Source of the DNA: Euperipatoides rowelli
Lineage: Eukaryota; Onychophora; Udeonychophora; Euonychophora; Peripatopsidae
Assembly (NCBI GenBank): GCA_003024985.2
Contig: PXIH01S0304375.1
Direction: 5' to 3' (one strand)
Length of the DNA stretch: 10,026 nt
Positions 1 to 6,928 of this stretch are shown piece after piece. The notes under the pieces are model-generated. The model searched no databases and was not told the DNA's origin. It worked only from the letters and a program-made list of their open reading frames with translations. Numbering within the stretch: the stretch's first letter is position 1; each line of letters opens with the position of its first letter. The position numbers and the translations under genes are program-made.

Positions 1-20
1 ACACACACACACACACACAC
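1..20. repeat. (AC)n microsatellite
   Basis: Ten uninterrupted AC dinucleotides at the window edge, followed directly by an AT-rich 'agtatatata' stretch. The array probably continues to the left of the window. It lies in the intron upstream of the exon at 84. Confidence 0.97.
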
Positions 21-83
21 AGTATATATAATACTGTACATACACAATGTACTTAATTCTTATTTCTTTCTTTTTTAATATAG

Positions 84-180
84 TTAAAGAATGAATTATT
101 AAAGAAGGCTAATGCCACATCTCATCTCCCGACTCCAGCTTTGATTACTGTAATGAGAGAATCTAAAGCAAAAAAGAATG
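84..180 (+). CDS. Internal exon of an unrecognised protein-coding gene
   Basis: A strong splice acceptor (pyrimidine-rich run over 61-77, then 'aatatag' ending at 83) precedes an open frame starting with TTA at 84. It reads 32 codons plus one base, beginning LKNELLKKANATS and including LPTPALITVMRESKAKKN. The composition is coding-like: rich in Lys, Leu and Ala, with a CpG-containing 'ctcccgactcc' core unlike the AT-rich flanks. The likely donor is GTAATA at 181, leaving one base (phase 1), which matches the exon at 4972. A competing donor, GTAATG at 150, would end the exon in phase 0 and put the 4972 exon into a frame that stops after 19 codons. Without splicing, the frame runs into TAG at 187. 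The N-terminal part looks helical and charged, perhaps coiled coil (inference). No family was recognised and no start codon is in view. Confidence 0.62.
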
Positions 181-468
181 GTAATAGCTAGTTTAAAATT
201 ATCAACTGTTTAATCATTGTTTATTAAAAAAAATGTACAGTATATTTATATACGGTATAGTATATGGTAATGGGTAAAGTTTTGACACTGAAATTTTTTA
301 TTACAGATGATATGGGAAATTCTTATTTACAATTTGGTACCCAACTAAATAGTATCTTCCTAAATTAATTTCTTCGTACTTAATATAATTTGATTGATTT
401 AGTTTATTGTTTATTAGAAAACAATGGTCTTAACCTTAAAGGTGTAATCTGGAGCTCTTCCTTCACTT

Positions 469-502
469 TTTGGTCTGCACTTTTCCTGAAGTGCAGACCA
501 AA
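469..502. repeat. Perfect 14-bp inverted repeat (hairpin)
   Basis: The left arm tttggtctgcactt (469-482) and right arm aagtgcagaccaaa (489-502) are exact reverse complements around a 6-base loop. Arms this GC-balanced and perfect stand out in AT-rich DNA. The hairpin is probably a recent foldback or a transposon relic. The stem is too short for a normal microRNA precursor. Confidence 0.9.
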
Positions 503-701
503 TTTAAAAAAAGGACTTAGTCCACATATTGATCCCAGAAACCATGATGCTACTTGATAATATATCAAAGTCTTGTCTAACTCAGTCTGATTAGCTCAGC
601 GTTGATGAATCTAACATCAATGTTTAATATGCTATTCCATTAAGTATTGGAGAAAGAATACTTGTAAATTGTTGTAGCTTCCCTAACTATTATTATTATT
701 A

Positions 702-1123
702 TTGCTGGGTTTATTAAGATATAAAATTATGTACAAATTATATACAAAGCAAATAAGTTCAAACAAACATTCCCAGAATTATGAGAATATTATGTTGCAC
801 AATTATTAAGATGACAACTTTGAAGGTTCTGGACATCATTCAAGGCCAGATTACGCAATAAATGTCAATCCACTTGATTAAGACAAATTCAATGGCAAAT
901 CCATGCCCCAAACTTTCCAAACCAGCAACTAGACCATACTTAATAAGTACAAAAGAAAAATAAATAAGATTAAAAAAATAATACATATACTGTACAAACT
1001 ATTTACTATTTACAAAATGATAAACAAGAACACAAGCGGCCATTAAAGGCTCAACATGGCTCTATGTGATGAGGTAGCACTTGTCTCATAGAGCCATGAA
1101 GATAATAACGCTATACCCAGCAA
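702..1123. mobile_element. Candidate non-autonomous DNA transposon with short terminal inverted repeats
   Basis: The left end ttgctgggt (702-710) is matched exactly by acccagcaa (1115-1123) in inverted orientation. The match continues for 11 of 12 positions (ttgctgggtNta). The left end abuts an (ATT)5 run. A 19-bp imperfect hairpin (1055-1098) sits 17 bases inside the right end. Short inverted ends, a flanking microsatellite and a subterminal hairpin are typical of Helentron-associated (HINE) elements or MITEs. The boundaries are inferred, no clear target-site duplication was found, and no coding capacity is visible. Confidence 0.4.
1055..1098. repeat. Subterminal hairpin, 12 bp perfect plus extension
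   Basis: Arms catggctctatg (1055-1066) and catagagccatg (1087-1098) are exactly complementary. After one mismatch the pairing continues for six more positions, with two G-U wobbles if RNA, leaving a 6-base loop (1074-1079). It lies just inside the right end of the 702-1123 candidate element. Confidence 0.85.
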
Positions 1124-2092
1124 AATTTATTCATAGATATTGAAAAAGTCCTTGTGCATTGATTAGCATATTCATCCAAGAGTCTTGCATTGTTTGGCTT
1201 AAAAATTTGTGAAGTGAAAGATTTCACATATTTTTATGCAACTATGCAGATGTGCCCTGCAATAAATCTGGTAAAAACAGTAAAAAAAAGTATTTCTGTT
1301 GCCAATGTAGCCATCTAAAAATGAATTGTGAAAAATGGTTAGATGTAGGTTATAAACACTATAGGTAGCAGAAGTGTAATTTCTCCCTGGATGATGATCA
1401 GCAGCTTTTACTATGGGATGTTTGTAATACAAAATATCTTTCACCAATTTGAAGCACTGCTAGTTGTCCAGAAATAATCTGAAATTTGTCAATAATATTA
1501 CAAACTTGTTTGGCCTTTTATAAACACTATTTTTGTGGAAGTGTATTGTTCTGCTGCCTGTAATTCTACTATCTAACGAATATACTGTACATTGGTGTCC
1601 ATTTGACTTTCAAAAGAAACAAGACTGGATCGAATTTTATTAATATCCATTCTGGATTCTGAAATGGTTAAGTTTCTATTTTAAAAGTGTAGCTACTCGT
1701 AATCTTTACCAGTGATTTTATCCTTGAAGAAATAGCAATTGCTTAAATTCAAAGGCAGAGTTCGACACTAGTGGTGCCGATAGGACAAATGCCAAGCAAA
1801 ATGTATTAAATGCCATCAGTTGCTATCAACTGAATATGTTTTTATTTCGGTTATAAAATAAAAAAACCTCTTTAGTTGCTGTCTACTCATTTTTTAATCA
1901 ATTGGCCATTAGCAATTTACACAATTCCTGTAGGTTGTTTCATCCTCAGTAGGACCTATGCTGAGAGTACTTAAGAAATAAAATAAATTTGAAATGATTA
2001 CATTATTCCTATTTAATTATAATTTTGATTTGTTATTGTGTAGATTATAAAAGTTTTTTATATTTTTCTGTTTGTTGCTGGAACATAGTATA

Positions 2093-2120
2093 TGCCACCA
2101 GTACACCTAAACTGGTGGCA
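2093..2120. repeat. 10-bp perfect inverted repeat
   Basis: tgccaccagt (2093-2102) and actggtggca (2111-2120) pair exactly around an 8-base loop. The arms are GC-rich relative to their surroundings. The repeat may be the remnant of a foldback or MITE end; no function is implied. Confidence 0.85.
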
Positions 2121-2269
2121 AATTTTTGATGCCAGTCTAAAAGATTTTTATCAATGCCTGAAATATCATTAGTTTTATTGACAATAATCTTAATTTTAAG
2201 ATTGAAAATATATAATTTATAAAATATCAATGATAAAGATACAAAAATGACAAAATATACTAAAAGGCC

Positions 2270-2357
2270 ACATGAACACCACAAAAGGCTGCTTTTTGAA
2301 AAATATTGAAAAAGGAAGTCCACATGCGGCCTGAAGACCACAAGTTCCCCATTCCTG
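2270..2357 (-). mobile_element. hAT-like DNA transposon terminal fragment
   Basis: Read on the minus strand from 2357, the sequence starts CAGGAATGGGGAACTTGTGG and continues TCTTCAGGCCGCATG. This resembles the 'CAG-GGGTGGGGAACC...GGCCGCATG' start shared by many hAT (Charlie-like) non-autonomous elements in animals; the resemblance is from general family knowledge. The matching opposite end is not visible upstream, so it is a fragment or a diverged copy. Open frames on the minus strand across this area carry no recognisable transposase and are best treated as chance. Confidence 0.45.
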
Positions 2358-2377
2358 GGCTATACCAATCCAGGAAT
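2351..2377. repeat. 8-bp inverted repeat at the hAT-like end
   Basis: attcctgg (2351-2358) and ccaggaat (2370-2377) are exact reverse complements across 11 bases. The transposon-like terminus is therefore mirrored immediately outside the element. This could be two element ends meeting, or a hairpin footprint. A T-run (about 2395-2409) lies just beyond. Confidence 0.7.
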
Positions 2378-2451
2378 ATAAAAATGGCAGCCCTGTTTTT
2401 TTTTTTTTGCCGAGCAAATAAAAAATAGAATTTAATAAATTTTTGATTGTT

Positions 2452-2466
2452 CTCGCAAATTGCGAG
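2452..2466. repeat. CpG-containing palindrome ctcgcaa-a-ttgcgag
   Basis: Seven-base arms flank a single central base. It contains two CpGs in an otherwise CpG-depleted stretch. A palindromic protein-binding site is possible but nothing confirms it. Confidence 0.6.
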
Positions 2467-3596
2467 TGAAGTAAGAGAAAGATTTAGCAAAATTTCTCTA
2501 TTTGTTTTTCATAGAATTTATTAAAGTTATTTTTTTAATAATATACACCATCTACAGTATATCTATTATTAAATAATAAGTTTGCATTATAGTAACTTGT
2601 GCTGAAACTTGAAACTGTTGTCATATAGAAGACATTTTAAAGATGTTTAAACTAACGAAACTTTGTGATTACTCTATTTTGTAATCGTTATCATAATGTT
2701 GAATGGATTAGCAAATCTTTAGGTACCATATATTATATAGTTGTCTTTTTGCTTCACCTAAAGGAAATGCTTTACTTCTATTCTGTGGAGTTTTAGTCTA
2801 TTCAGAGAATCTGAATACATGATCCTATTTCCTCATAGTATATATATTTAACTTTTGAGTTAATTTAGTTTTCCACATGGAAGATAAGTATTTTTTTTAA
2901 TTGATGTTATGTCTGAAAAAGGTTTGTGAAATTCATAATTGTTAATGTATTTTAGCCATATAATATATTCCAGTTTGCACTGAATTTTTTTTATTTCCGA
3001 TGCCATCTATTGTTCATCATTTTATCTTCCACATGCCTTGCAATATTAAATTCTTTTATTATATTCTATATATTATAATTCTGATCCAGTTCAAATTATT
3101 TTGATGCTTCTTTGCACATACAGTAGTTGTAATAGTGTTTATTAAATTGATAACCTTAATGAAATTATCTATTTTTGTTCTTCATACAGTATGTCTTTGA
3201 AACAATGTACATATTTTCATAGATATAATTTAGGCCAATGAATTGAGATATGCCTTCACAGGATAGAATGCTACAAATAGTATGATTCATATCTTTATGT
3301 ACAGTATGTATGCAACTTTATAGCAAAATTCTACTACATACTTCAGTATTTTTAAATCTTGAAGTCACATTACATTTTAATTCTTTACTGAATTTAGCAA
3401 ATTTGCAAGCATGTATAAAATATTTGATCTAAGTCAGCATATAATATACTTCATTCAAAAGGTGTGCAAAAGATTTAGGTCTATATTAAACATTTATAAT
3501 CAATCAGATAGCACAGATAATTTCTCTACATATAATTAAAGAATTTTAAAGATAACACACTATTTTTTTCCTGTCAACTTACTGTATATTTTACTA

Positions 3597-3620
3597 CCCC
3601 CTCCCCCCTTCCTTTCTCCC
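3597..3620. repeat. Homopyrimidine tract (24 bases)
   Basis: An uninterrupted C/T run dominated by C, unlike the surrounding AT-rich DNA. Such tracts can form triplex DNA or act as polypyrimidine tracts. No coding frame or clear acceptor AG follows within a few bases, so it is recorded only as low-complexity sequence. Confidence 0.85.
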
Positions 3621-3854
3621 AATCCCATTGATGTAAATGAAATTTATGGCTGAATAAATGCTCAGCTTTTGTAATATTGAACCAGAGTCCAAAAGCCTAA
3701 CTTCATAAAATAAGTGAAACCAGATCCTTAGACAGGTTGAAATTGTATGTATTAGTTATGATTTAATACTATCTCAAAAATTTGAACTAATTTTCTAAAT
3801 CTCCTTTTTCTATTAGTTGTGGGCAACATCTGATCACACAACTCAGCGGTTTAA

Positions 3855-3883
3855 AGTAGAGGGGTACTTGTTTTCCCTCTACT
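3855..3883. repeat. 9-bp perfect inverted repeat
   Basis: agtagaggg (3855-3863) and ccctctact (3875-3883) pair exactly around an 11-base loop. A second small inverted repeat, gacgata/tatcgtc (3912-3918 and 3931-3937), follows 28 bases later. Confidence 0.8.
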
Positions 3884-4971
3884 ATTTATATTCCTCATCA
3901 TCTAAATGGCTGACGATACAACTTAATGAATATCGTCTTTAAAAGGATAGAAATTATTAGCATCTCATTTTTGGTTAGAGCAATTTATTGTAATGGGACC
4001 CTTTTCAACACAAAATATGAAAAAAAAATCATTTTTACTAATTTCATCTATTTTTTATTTAAATTATATAATTATTTCTTTCTTTCATAAATAACATACA
4101 TTCATTGCAAATATTCCTCATGCCTTAACCATCAGAAACAAAAATTTAAGAAAAAACTTATTGTGGAATAATTATTACATTTTCTAGCTTGACAGCTTGT
4201 CAACCTTTAGAAAAAGATAATAGAATTCATAAGGATTTGATAGTCTGACAGTTATTAAACAAAATAGATTATTGTTTAAAAACATTTTGTAACTAATTGT
4301 TCAAAATATAAGCAGCTTTTTATGATTTAGTGCTTCTAATGGAGGGGGTACTTAGTGTTTTATTATGACTATTCCTTGTGATATCAAAGAGACATCAAGG
4401 GAACTAATTAGAAATATGGATAACAGTTTGTAGAAAAGTTTAGAAAATATGCAAATTTTAGTCTTGAATGTAACTGCTGGATGATGTTTGTTTTTCCATA
4501 ACAGTAGGCCTACAGTGAAAACAAACAGAAAACCCTAAGTATTTTAGAATGATAATTGGTTAACTTTTAATTGATTTTAAGAATTTTAAAATATTGGTAA
4601 TAAAAAAATGATTAAATTTATAGAATTTTTTTATATTCAAAATAGGAAGTTCTGTTGTTTTAGATTACATAAGGAAATGGTACAGTACATACAGAAGGGA
4701 GAACTCATATGTTATTAAAATATATAATTTAAAATTCATAAAAAAAAATCAAGTTGGAAAATTATCATAATTAATTTACATTTTTTTACTTGCTCATTTT
4801 CTGAAAATGATTGCTAGCCTTCGTTTTCTTTTTTCCTTGAAAGAAAAATTAGGACTTTGATGTTGACTTTAACATTTAATTTTTTGATAACCTCTATTTG
4901 TATTTTCTTTTAAAATTTAAGATTTTGTTGTTTTAAATTTCATATGAATCTGAATATTTAAACTGTTACAG

Positions 4972-5066
4972 TCAGTGCCAACATTCCTGCGCAACCTAGT
5001 TGGATTCATGAACGACCCTATCTCACTTTAGACTTTGTTCAAGAAAATTTGGAGCAGAGCGGCCCT
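4972..5066 (+). CDS. Internal exon of the same unrecognised gene
   Basis: This is the clearest exon in the window. It has an acceptor 'aactgttacag' ending at 4971, a consensus donor GTAAGT at 5067, and nearly balanced GC in a 25-30% GC neighbourhood. Two bases (TC) complete a split codon, then 31 codons read openly, including PAQPSWIHERPYLTL and ending QENLEQSGP in phase 0. The other two frames are broken or implausible; frame 1 has a stop at 5029. Joining the G at 180 to TC forms a Val codon and keeps the frame from exon 84-180. Using the alternative acceptor at 4974 would break that frame. Aromatic, Pro and charged residues suggest a conserved globular stretch. I could not assign a family, and neither terminus of the protein is in view. 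Confidence 0.8.
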
Positions 5067-5109
5067 GTAAGTTCCATTTTTACGATTAATTTCATTAGAA
5101 AATTTTATG

Positions 5110-5142
5110 ATAATTTAGTTATTTAATAATTAACTAAATTAT
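5110..5142. repeat. 12-bp AT-rich inverted repeat just inside the intron
   Basis: ataatttagtta (5110-5121) and taactaaattat (5131-5142) are exact reverse complements around a 9-base loop. It starts 43 bases after the GTAAGT donor of the preceding exon. The stem is almost wholly A/T, so chance formation is plausible. Confidence 0.75.
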
Positions 5143-5165
5143 AAAATTATATTTTTTTCTTCTAG

Positions 5166-5222
5166 TATTTAACAGTGCTCCAGATAATAAATATTTTTTT
5201 CAAGTTGCAGCCTTCCTACAAT
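5166..5222 (+). CDS. Weak candidate downstream or terminal exon
   Basis: A good acceptor ('tatttttttcttctag' ending at 5165) is followed by 19 open codons in phase 0, the phase left by exon 4972-5066, then TGA at 5223. The inferred intron would be only 99 bases. The encoded residues are mostly hydrophobic, as expected from AT-rich non-coding DNA, and no convincing donor lies within. An alternative terminal exon or chance are both possible; chance is more likely. Confidence 0.15.
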
Positions 5223-5348
5223 TGATTCTGGAGGTCAAAAGCTAATTTTAGAAACCTAAGCTATCAATTCATTATTTCTTTTTTCATATGAACATCAATA
5301 TATTTTGTGTTTACAATTAATTATTTCTGGAAGTTGATGACTTCTAGA

Positions 5349-5490
5349 CAGTGTTGGGTAGGTTCCTAAAAAAAAGGAACTAGTTACAGTTACTTTANAT
5401 TAAAAGGAACTAGTTCCTGGATTAGTTCCTTTCTCAAAATAGGAACTAGTTACCGTTACAGTACCTCGATAAATGTAACTAGTTACTTAT
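5349..5490 (+). mobile_element. hAT-type DNA transposon end (truncated)
   Basis: The sequence begins CAGTGTTGGGTAGGTTCC and continues with repeated GGAACTAGTT and GTAACTAGTTAC motifs. These include the perfect palindrome ggaactagttcc (5406-5417) and several 'actagttac' copies to about 5488. This is the familiar 'CAGTGTTGGG...AGTAACTAGTTAC' terminus of hAT-superfamily elements in many animal genomes (family knowledge). The complementary end CCCAACACTG does not occur downstream, so the copy is truncated or its other end has decayed. The 8 bases before it (cttctaga) would be one half of the target duplication. The right limit is approximate. Confidence 0.65.
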
Positions 5491-5788
5491 TTTATATGTT
5501 TATATGTTAAAAAAATAATCAAAACAGACCTAAAAAATTTTGAATGCAAATGTTTAATTAAAAAATGAGATAACAGTTTATACAACTGTACAAACATACA
5601 GTATATGCTAGATCAGCTAGACTCTTTAAAAGCCACAGAAAAATCAGACCAGGTGAATTTGACTCAAGGAGTCAAGGATGCCCACTGTACCACCCTTGAT
5701 ATAAACTTATGGAATATTAATAATATGTAAATAAATACTTTGCTAACTTTTATTTAGTCTGAAATTTTAAAATTAGTTCATTTATGAA
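5491..5788. other. Non-coding AT-rich stretch, possible hAT interior
   Basis: This may be the internal part of the element starting at 5349. The only structure seen is the small inverted repeat tgactc-aag-gagtca (about 5660-5674). No open frame resembling a transposase was found on either strand. Confidence 0.4.
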
Positions 5789-5837
5789 TCTATATTATAT
5801 ACATATAAAATCCTTGTGATACGTGGAAGAACGGAAG

Positions 5838-5845
5838 TGACGTCA
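5838..5845. promoter_or_regulatory. Perfect CRE palindrome TGACGTCA (first)
   Basis: An eight-base match to the CREB/ATF consensus, near the left end of the CpG-rich block. Two more copies occur at 6440 and 6687, and TGACGG half-site variants occur near 5994 and 6073. Confidence 0.55.
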
Positions 5846-5851
5846 TTAGTA

Positions 5852-6102
5852 TTGGTTTTAACTTTTAAAATTTGATAAAATAAGATTTTTTTGTCTTTAA
5901 ACCATTGGGAAAGAGGGGCAAAAACCTGGTGGATGGGGGTGGGGATGGAAAGAAGGGGTAGAGGGAAAAACGTGTGGAGGCTGGAAAATAATTTTGACGG
6001 TTTAGGTTTTAAAATTGGAAAATAAGATTTTTTTTGTTTTTAAACAAATTGGGGAAGGGGGAGGAAATGGGTTGACGGAATAAGATTTGGTTTTAACTTT
6101 TA
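5852..6102 (+). repeat. Imperfect direct repeats in the 5' part of the element
   Basis: A segment of about 50 bp (5866-5917; gataaaataagattt, T-run, tttaaac, attggg-aag-ggg) recurs at 6010-6060 with small changes, offset about 143 bp. A 16-base piece, ttggttttaactttta, at 5852-5867 recurs exactly at 6087-6102. Each copy is followed or preceded by G-rich sequence (ggggtggggatgg, ggggaaggggga). This arrangement resembles decayed 5'-UTR promoter monomers. Confidence 0.65.
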
Positions 6103-6232
6103 TTATTATTATTTATAATTTTATCTAGAGATATTTTATATTTATAGTTGGAAAACTGTTTCAATTGCACGTGAAATTAGTATTTTTAATCACTGTTATA
6201 AGTTATTAAAAAGGGTAGTATTGTTTAATTAT

Positions 6233-6370
6233 TTGGTAGTAGGTAGATATGTAGGGAGGAAAGGAGGGAGGGAGGTTTGTAGTTAGGAAGGTAAGTTGGA
6301 AGAGAGGTTGGTAGTTAGTAGATAGGGAGGCAGGTAGGTAGGCAGGGTTTTGATAGGTATGTAGGTAGGG
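6233..6370 (+). repeat. G-rich GTAGG/GGAGG low-complexity tract (left)
   Basis: About 138 bases of irregular gtagg, ggagg and gttgg units with almost no C on the + strand. Multiple GG and GGG runs could fold as G-quadruplexes. A closely similar tract on the same strand lies at 8113-8280, so the two flank the ORF1-containing unit. The long minus-strand open frame over this tract (Pro/Ser/Tyr-rich) is a low-complexity artefact. Confidence 0.85.
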
Positions 6371-6437
6371 ATAGTCGTTCGCAGTCAACAGAGCCATTTA
6401 ATTATATAATTTATTCTAGTTGTTTTATTCATTACAG
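6371..6437 (+). repeat. Module A, copy 1
   Basis: 67 bases from atagtcgttcgc to ttattcattacag, ending in a splice-acceptor-like pyrimidine-rich CAG. It is three bases shorter than copies 2 and 3. It directly precedes module B copy 1. Confidence 0.9.
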
Positions 6438-6570
6438 ATTGACGTCACCGTTGAAGAATTTTGGATAAATATCAAATCACCGGAAGGATTGTACAGACGG
6501 ATAGTCGTTCGCTGTCAACAGAGCCATTTAATTATATAAAATTTTATTCTAGTTGTTTTATTCATTACAG
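6438..6570 (+). repeat. Module B-A, copy 1 (133 bp)
   Basis: B (6438-6500) starts attgacgtcaccgttgaag and ends gtacagacgg. A (6501-6570) starts atagtcgttcgctgtc and ends ttcattacag. An identical-length 133-bp copy lies at 6685-6817, offset 247 bp, with about 94% identity by eye. B carries TGACGTCA at 6440-6447. B-A reads openly for 33 codons (from IDVTVEE to CQQSHLII) before TAA. The B copies start right after an acceptor-like AG. Confidence 0.92.
6440..6447. promoter_or_regulatory. Perfect CRE palindrome TGACGTCA (second)
   Basis: Located at the start of module B copy 1. Its retention despite two intact CpG-type positions in a CpG-poor genome suggests either recent insertion or functional constraint. 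Confidence 0.55.
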
Positions 6571-6684
6571 GTATTTGGTTTATATGTTTGATGATACAAC
6601 AAGAAGATATATTATTGGAATTTGTTTGTGAAAAGTATTTCTTCACACGCTGTATATTAAATAATTGTATTTTGTGTTGTATAG

Positions 6685-6817
6685 ATTGACGTCACCGTTG
6701 AAGAAATTTGGATAAATATAAAATCACCGGAAGGATTGTACAGATGGATAGTTGTTCGCTGTCAAAAGAGCCATTTATTTATATGATAATTTATTCTAGT
6801 TATTTTATTCATTACAG
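6685..6817 (+). repeat. Module B-A, copy 2 (133 bp)
   Basis: The second complete B-A unit: B at 6685-6747 and A at 6748-6817. It differs from copy 1 at about eight positions without any net indel. TGACGTCA at 6687-6694 is kept. The same 33-codon frame is open and ends in TGA instead of TAA; differences are a mix of silent and replacement changes, so no coding constraint can be claimed. The spacer between the copies (6571-6684) is unique and does not continue after copy 2. Confidence 0.92.
6687..6694. promoter_or_regulatory. Perfect CRE palindrome TGACGTCA (third)
   Basis: Located at the start of module B copy 2, about 240 bp upstream of the ORF1-like ATG at 6929. Its position fits an upstream activator site of the element's promoter (inference). 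Confidence 0.55.
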
Positions 6818-6928
6818 GTACGTTTGAAATAGTTTATAATATATTTTTGGTTGTAATTTGATTGTTGGCTCTTTGATACGAACGGTCGGTTCCGTCTTTT
6901 CAGTTTTTGTTTTCCTTTTGTTTATTAT

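Larger units (their letters stand above)
181..4971 (+). other. Inferred 4.8-kb intron between exons 84-180 and 4972-5066
   Basis: Bounded by a GTAATA donor and a 'ctgttacag' acceptor and phase-consistent on both sides. The interior is very AT-rich and CpG-poor. It contains a hairpin at 469-502, a possible terminal-inverted-repeat element at 702-1123, a hAT-like fragment near 2270-2357 and several small inverted repeats. In 2470-3590, 3640-3840 and 3940-4970 I see no gene, RNA or clear repeat beyond short AT palindromes and the sites listed separately. Confidence 0.5.

Noticed and set aside
588-620. tRNA-like box A ('ttagctcagcgttg').
   Set aside because: No box B (GTTCGANNC) at the right distance and no cloverleaf can be folded, so neither a tRNA nor a tRNA-derived SINE is supported.
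1070-1091. let-7-like seed: 'tgaggtag' (1070-1077) within a hairpin.
   Set aside because: The seed straddles the terminal loop, the bases after it do not match let-7, and the stem is about 19 bp, too short for a standard precursor. It is better explained as a transposon subterminal hairpin.
1199-1447. 82-residue minus-strand open frame.
   Set aside because: In DNA this AT-rich, roughly one such frame is expected by chance in 10 kb. No domain, splice context or codon bias supports it.
1350-1560. Diverged direct repeat: ttataaacactat at 1350 and 1518, each followed by a 'gaagtgta' piece.
   Set aside because: Only about 21 positions match clearly over 40 bases; too weak to call a repeat pair.
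1762-1790. Box B-like 'agttcgacact' and a short GC-richer stretch.
   Set aside because: No box A upstream at tRNA spacing; the open frame is only 16 codons without convincing splice sites.
2045-2490. Three overlapping minus-strand open frames of 66-98 residues.
   Set aside because: They overlap each other in different frames, run through the hAT-like end and a poly-T tract, and have hydrophobic low-complexity translations.
4504-4513. Perfect palindrome gtaggcctac.
   Set aside because: A 10-base palindrome common in many animal genomes; no flanking structure gives it meaning here.
6206-6397. 63-residue minus-strand Pro/Ser/Tyr-rich frame.
   Set aside because: It is the complement of the GTAGG tract, a low-complexity artefact.
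6371-6817. CRISPR-like array.
   Set aside because: Units of 63-70 bp without regular unique spacers, in animal-type DNA; the modules are retroelement-associated repeats.
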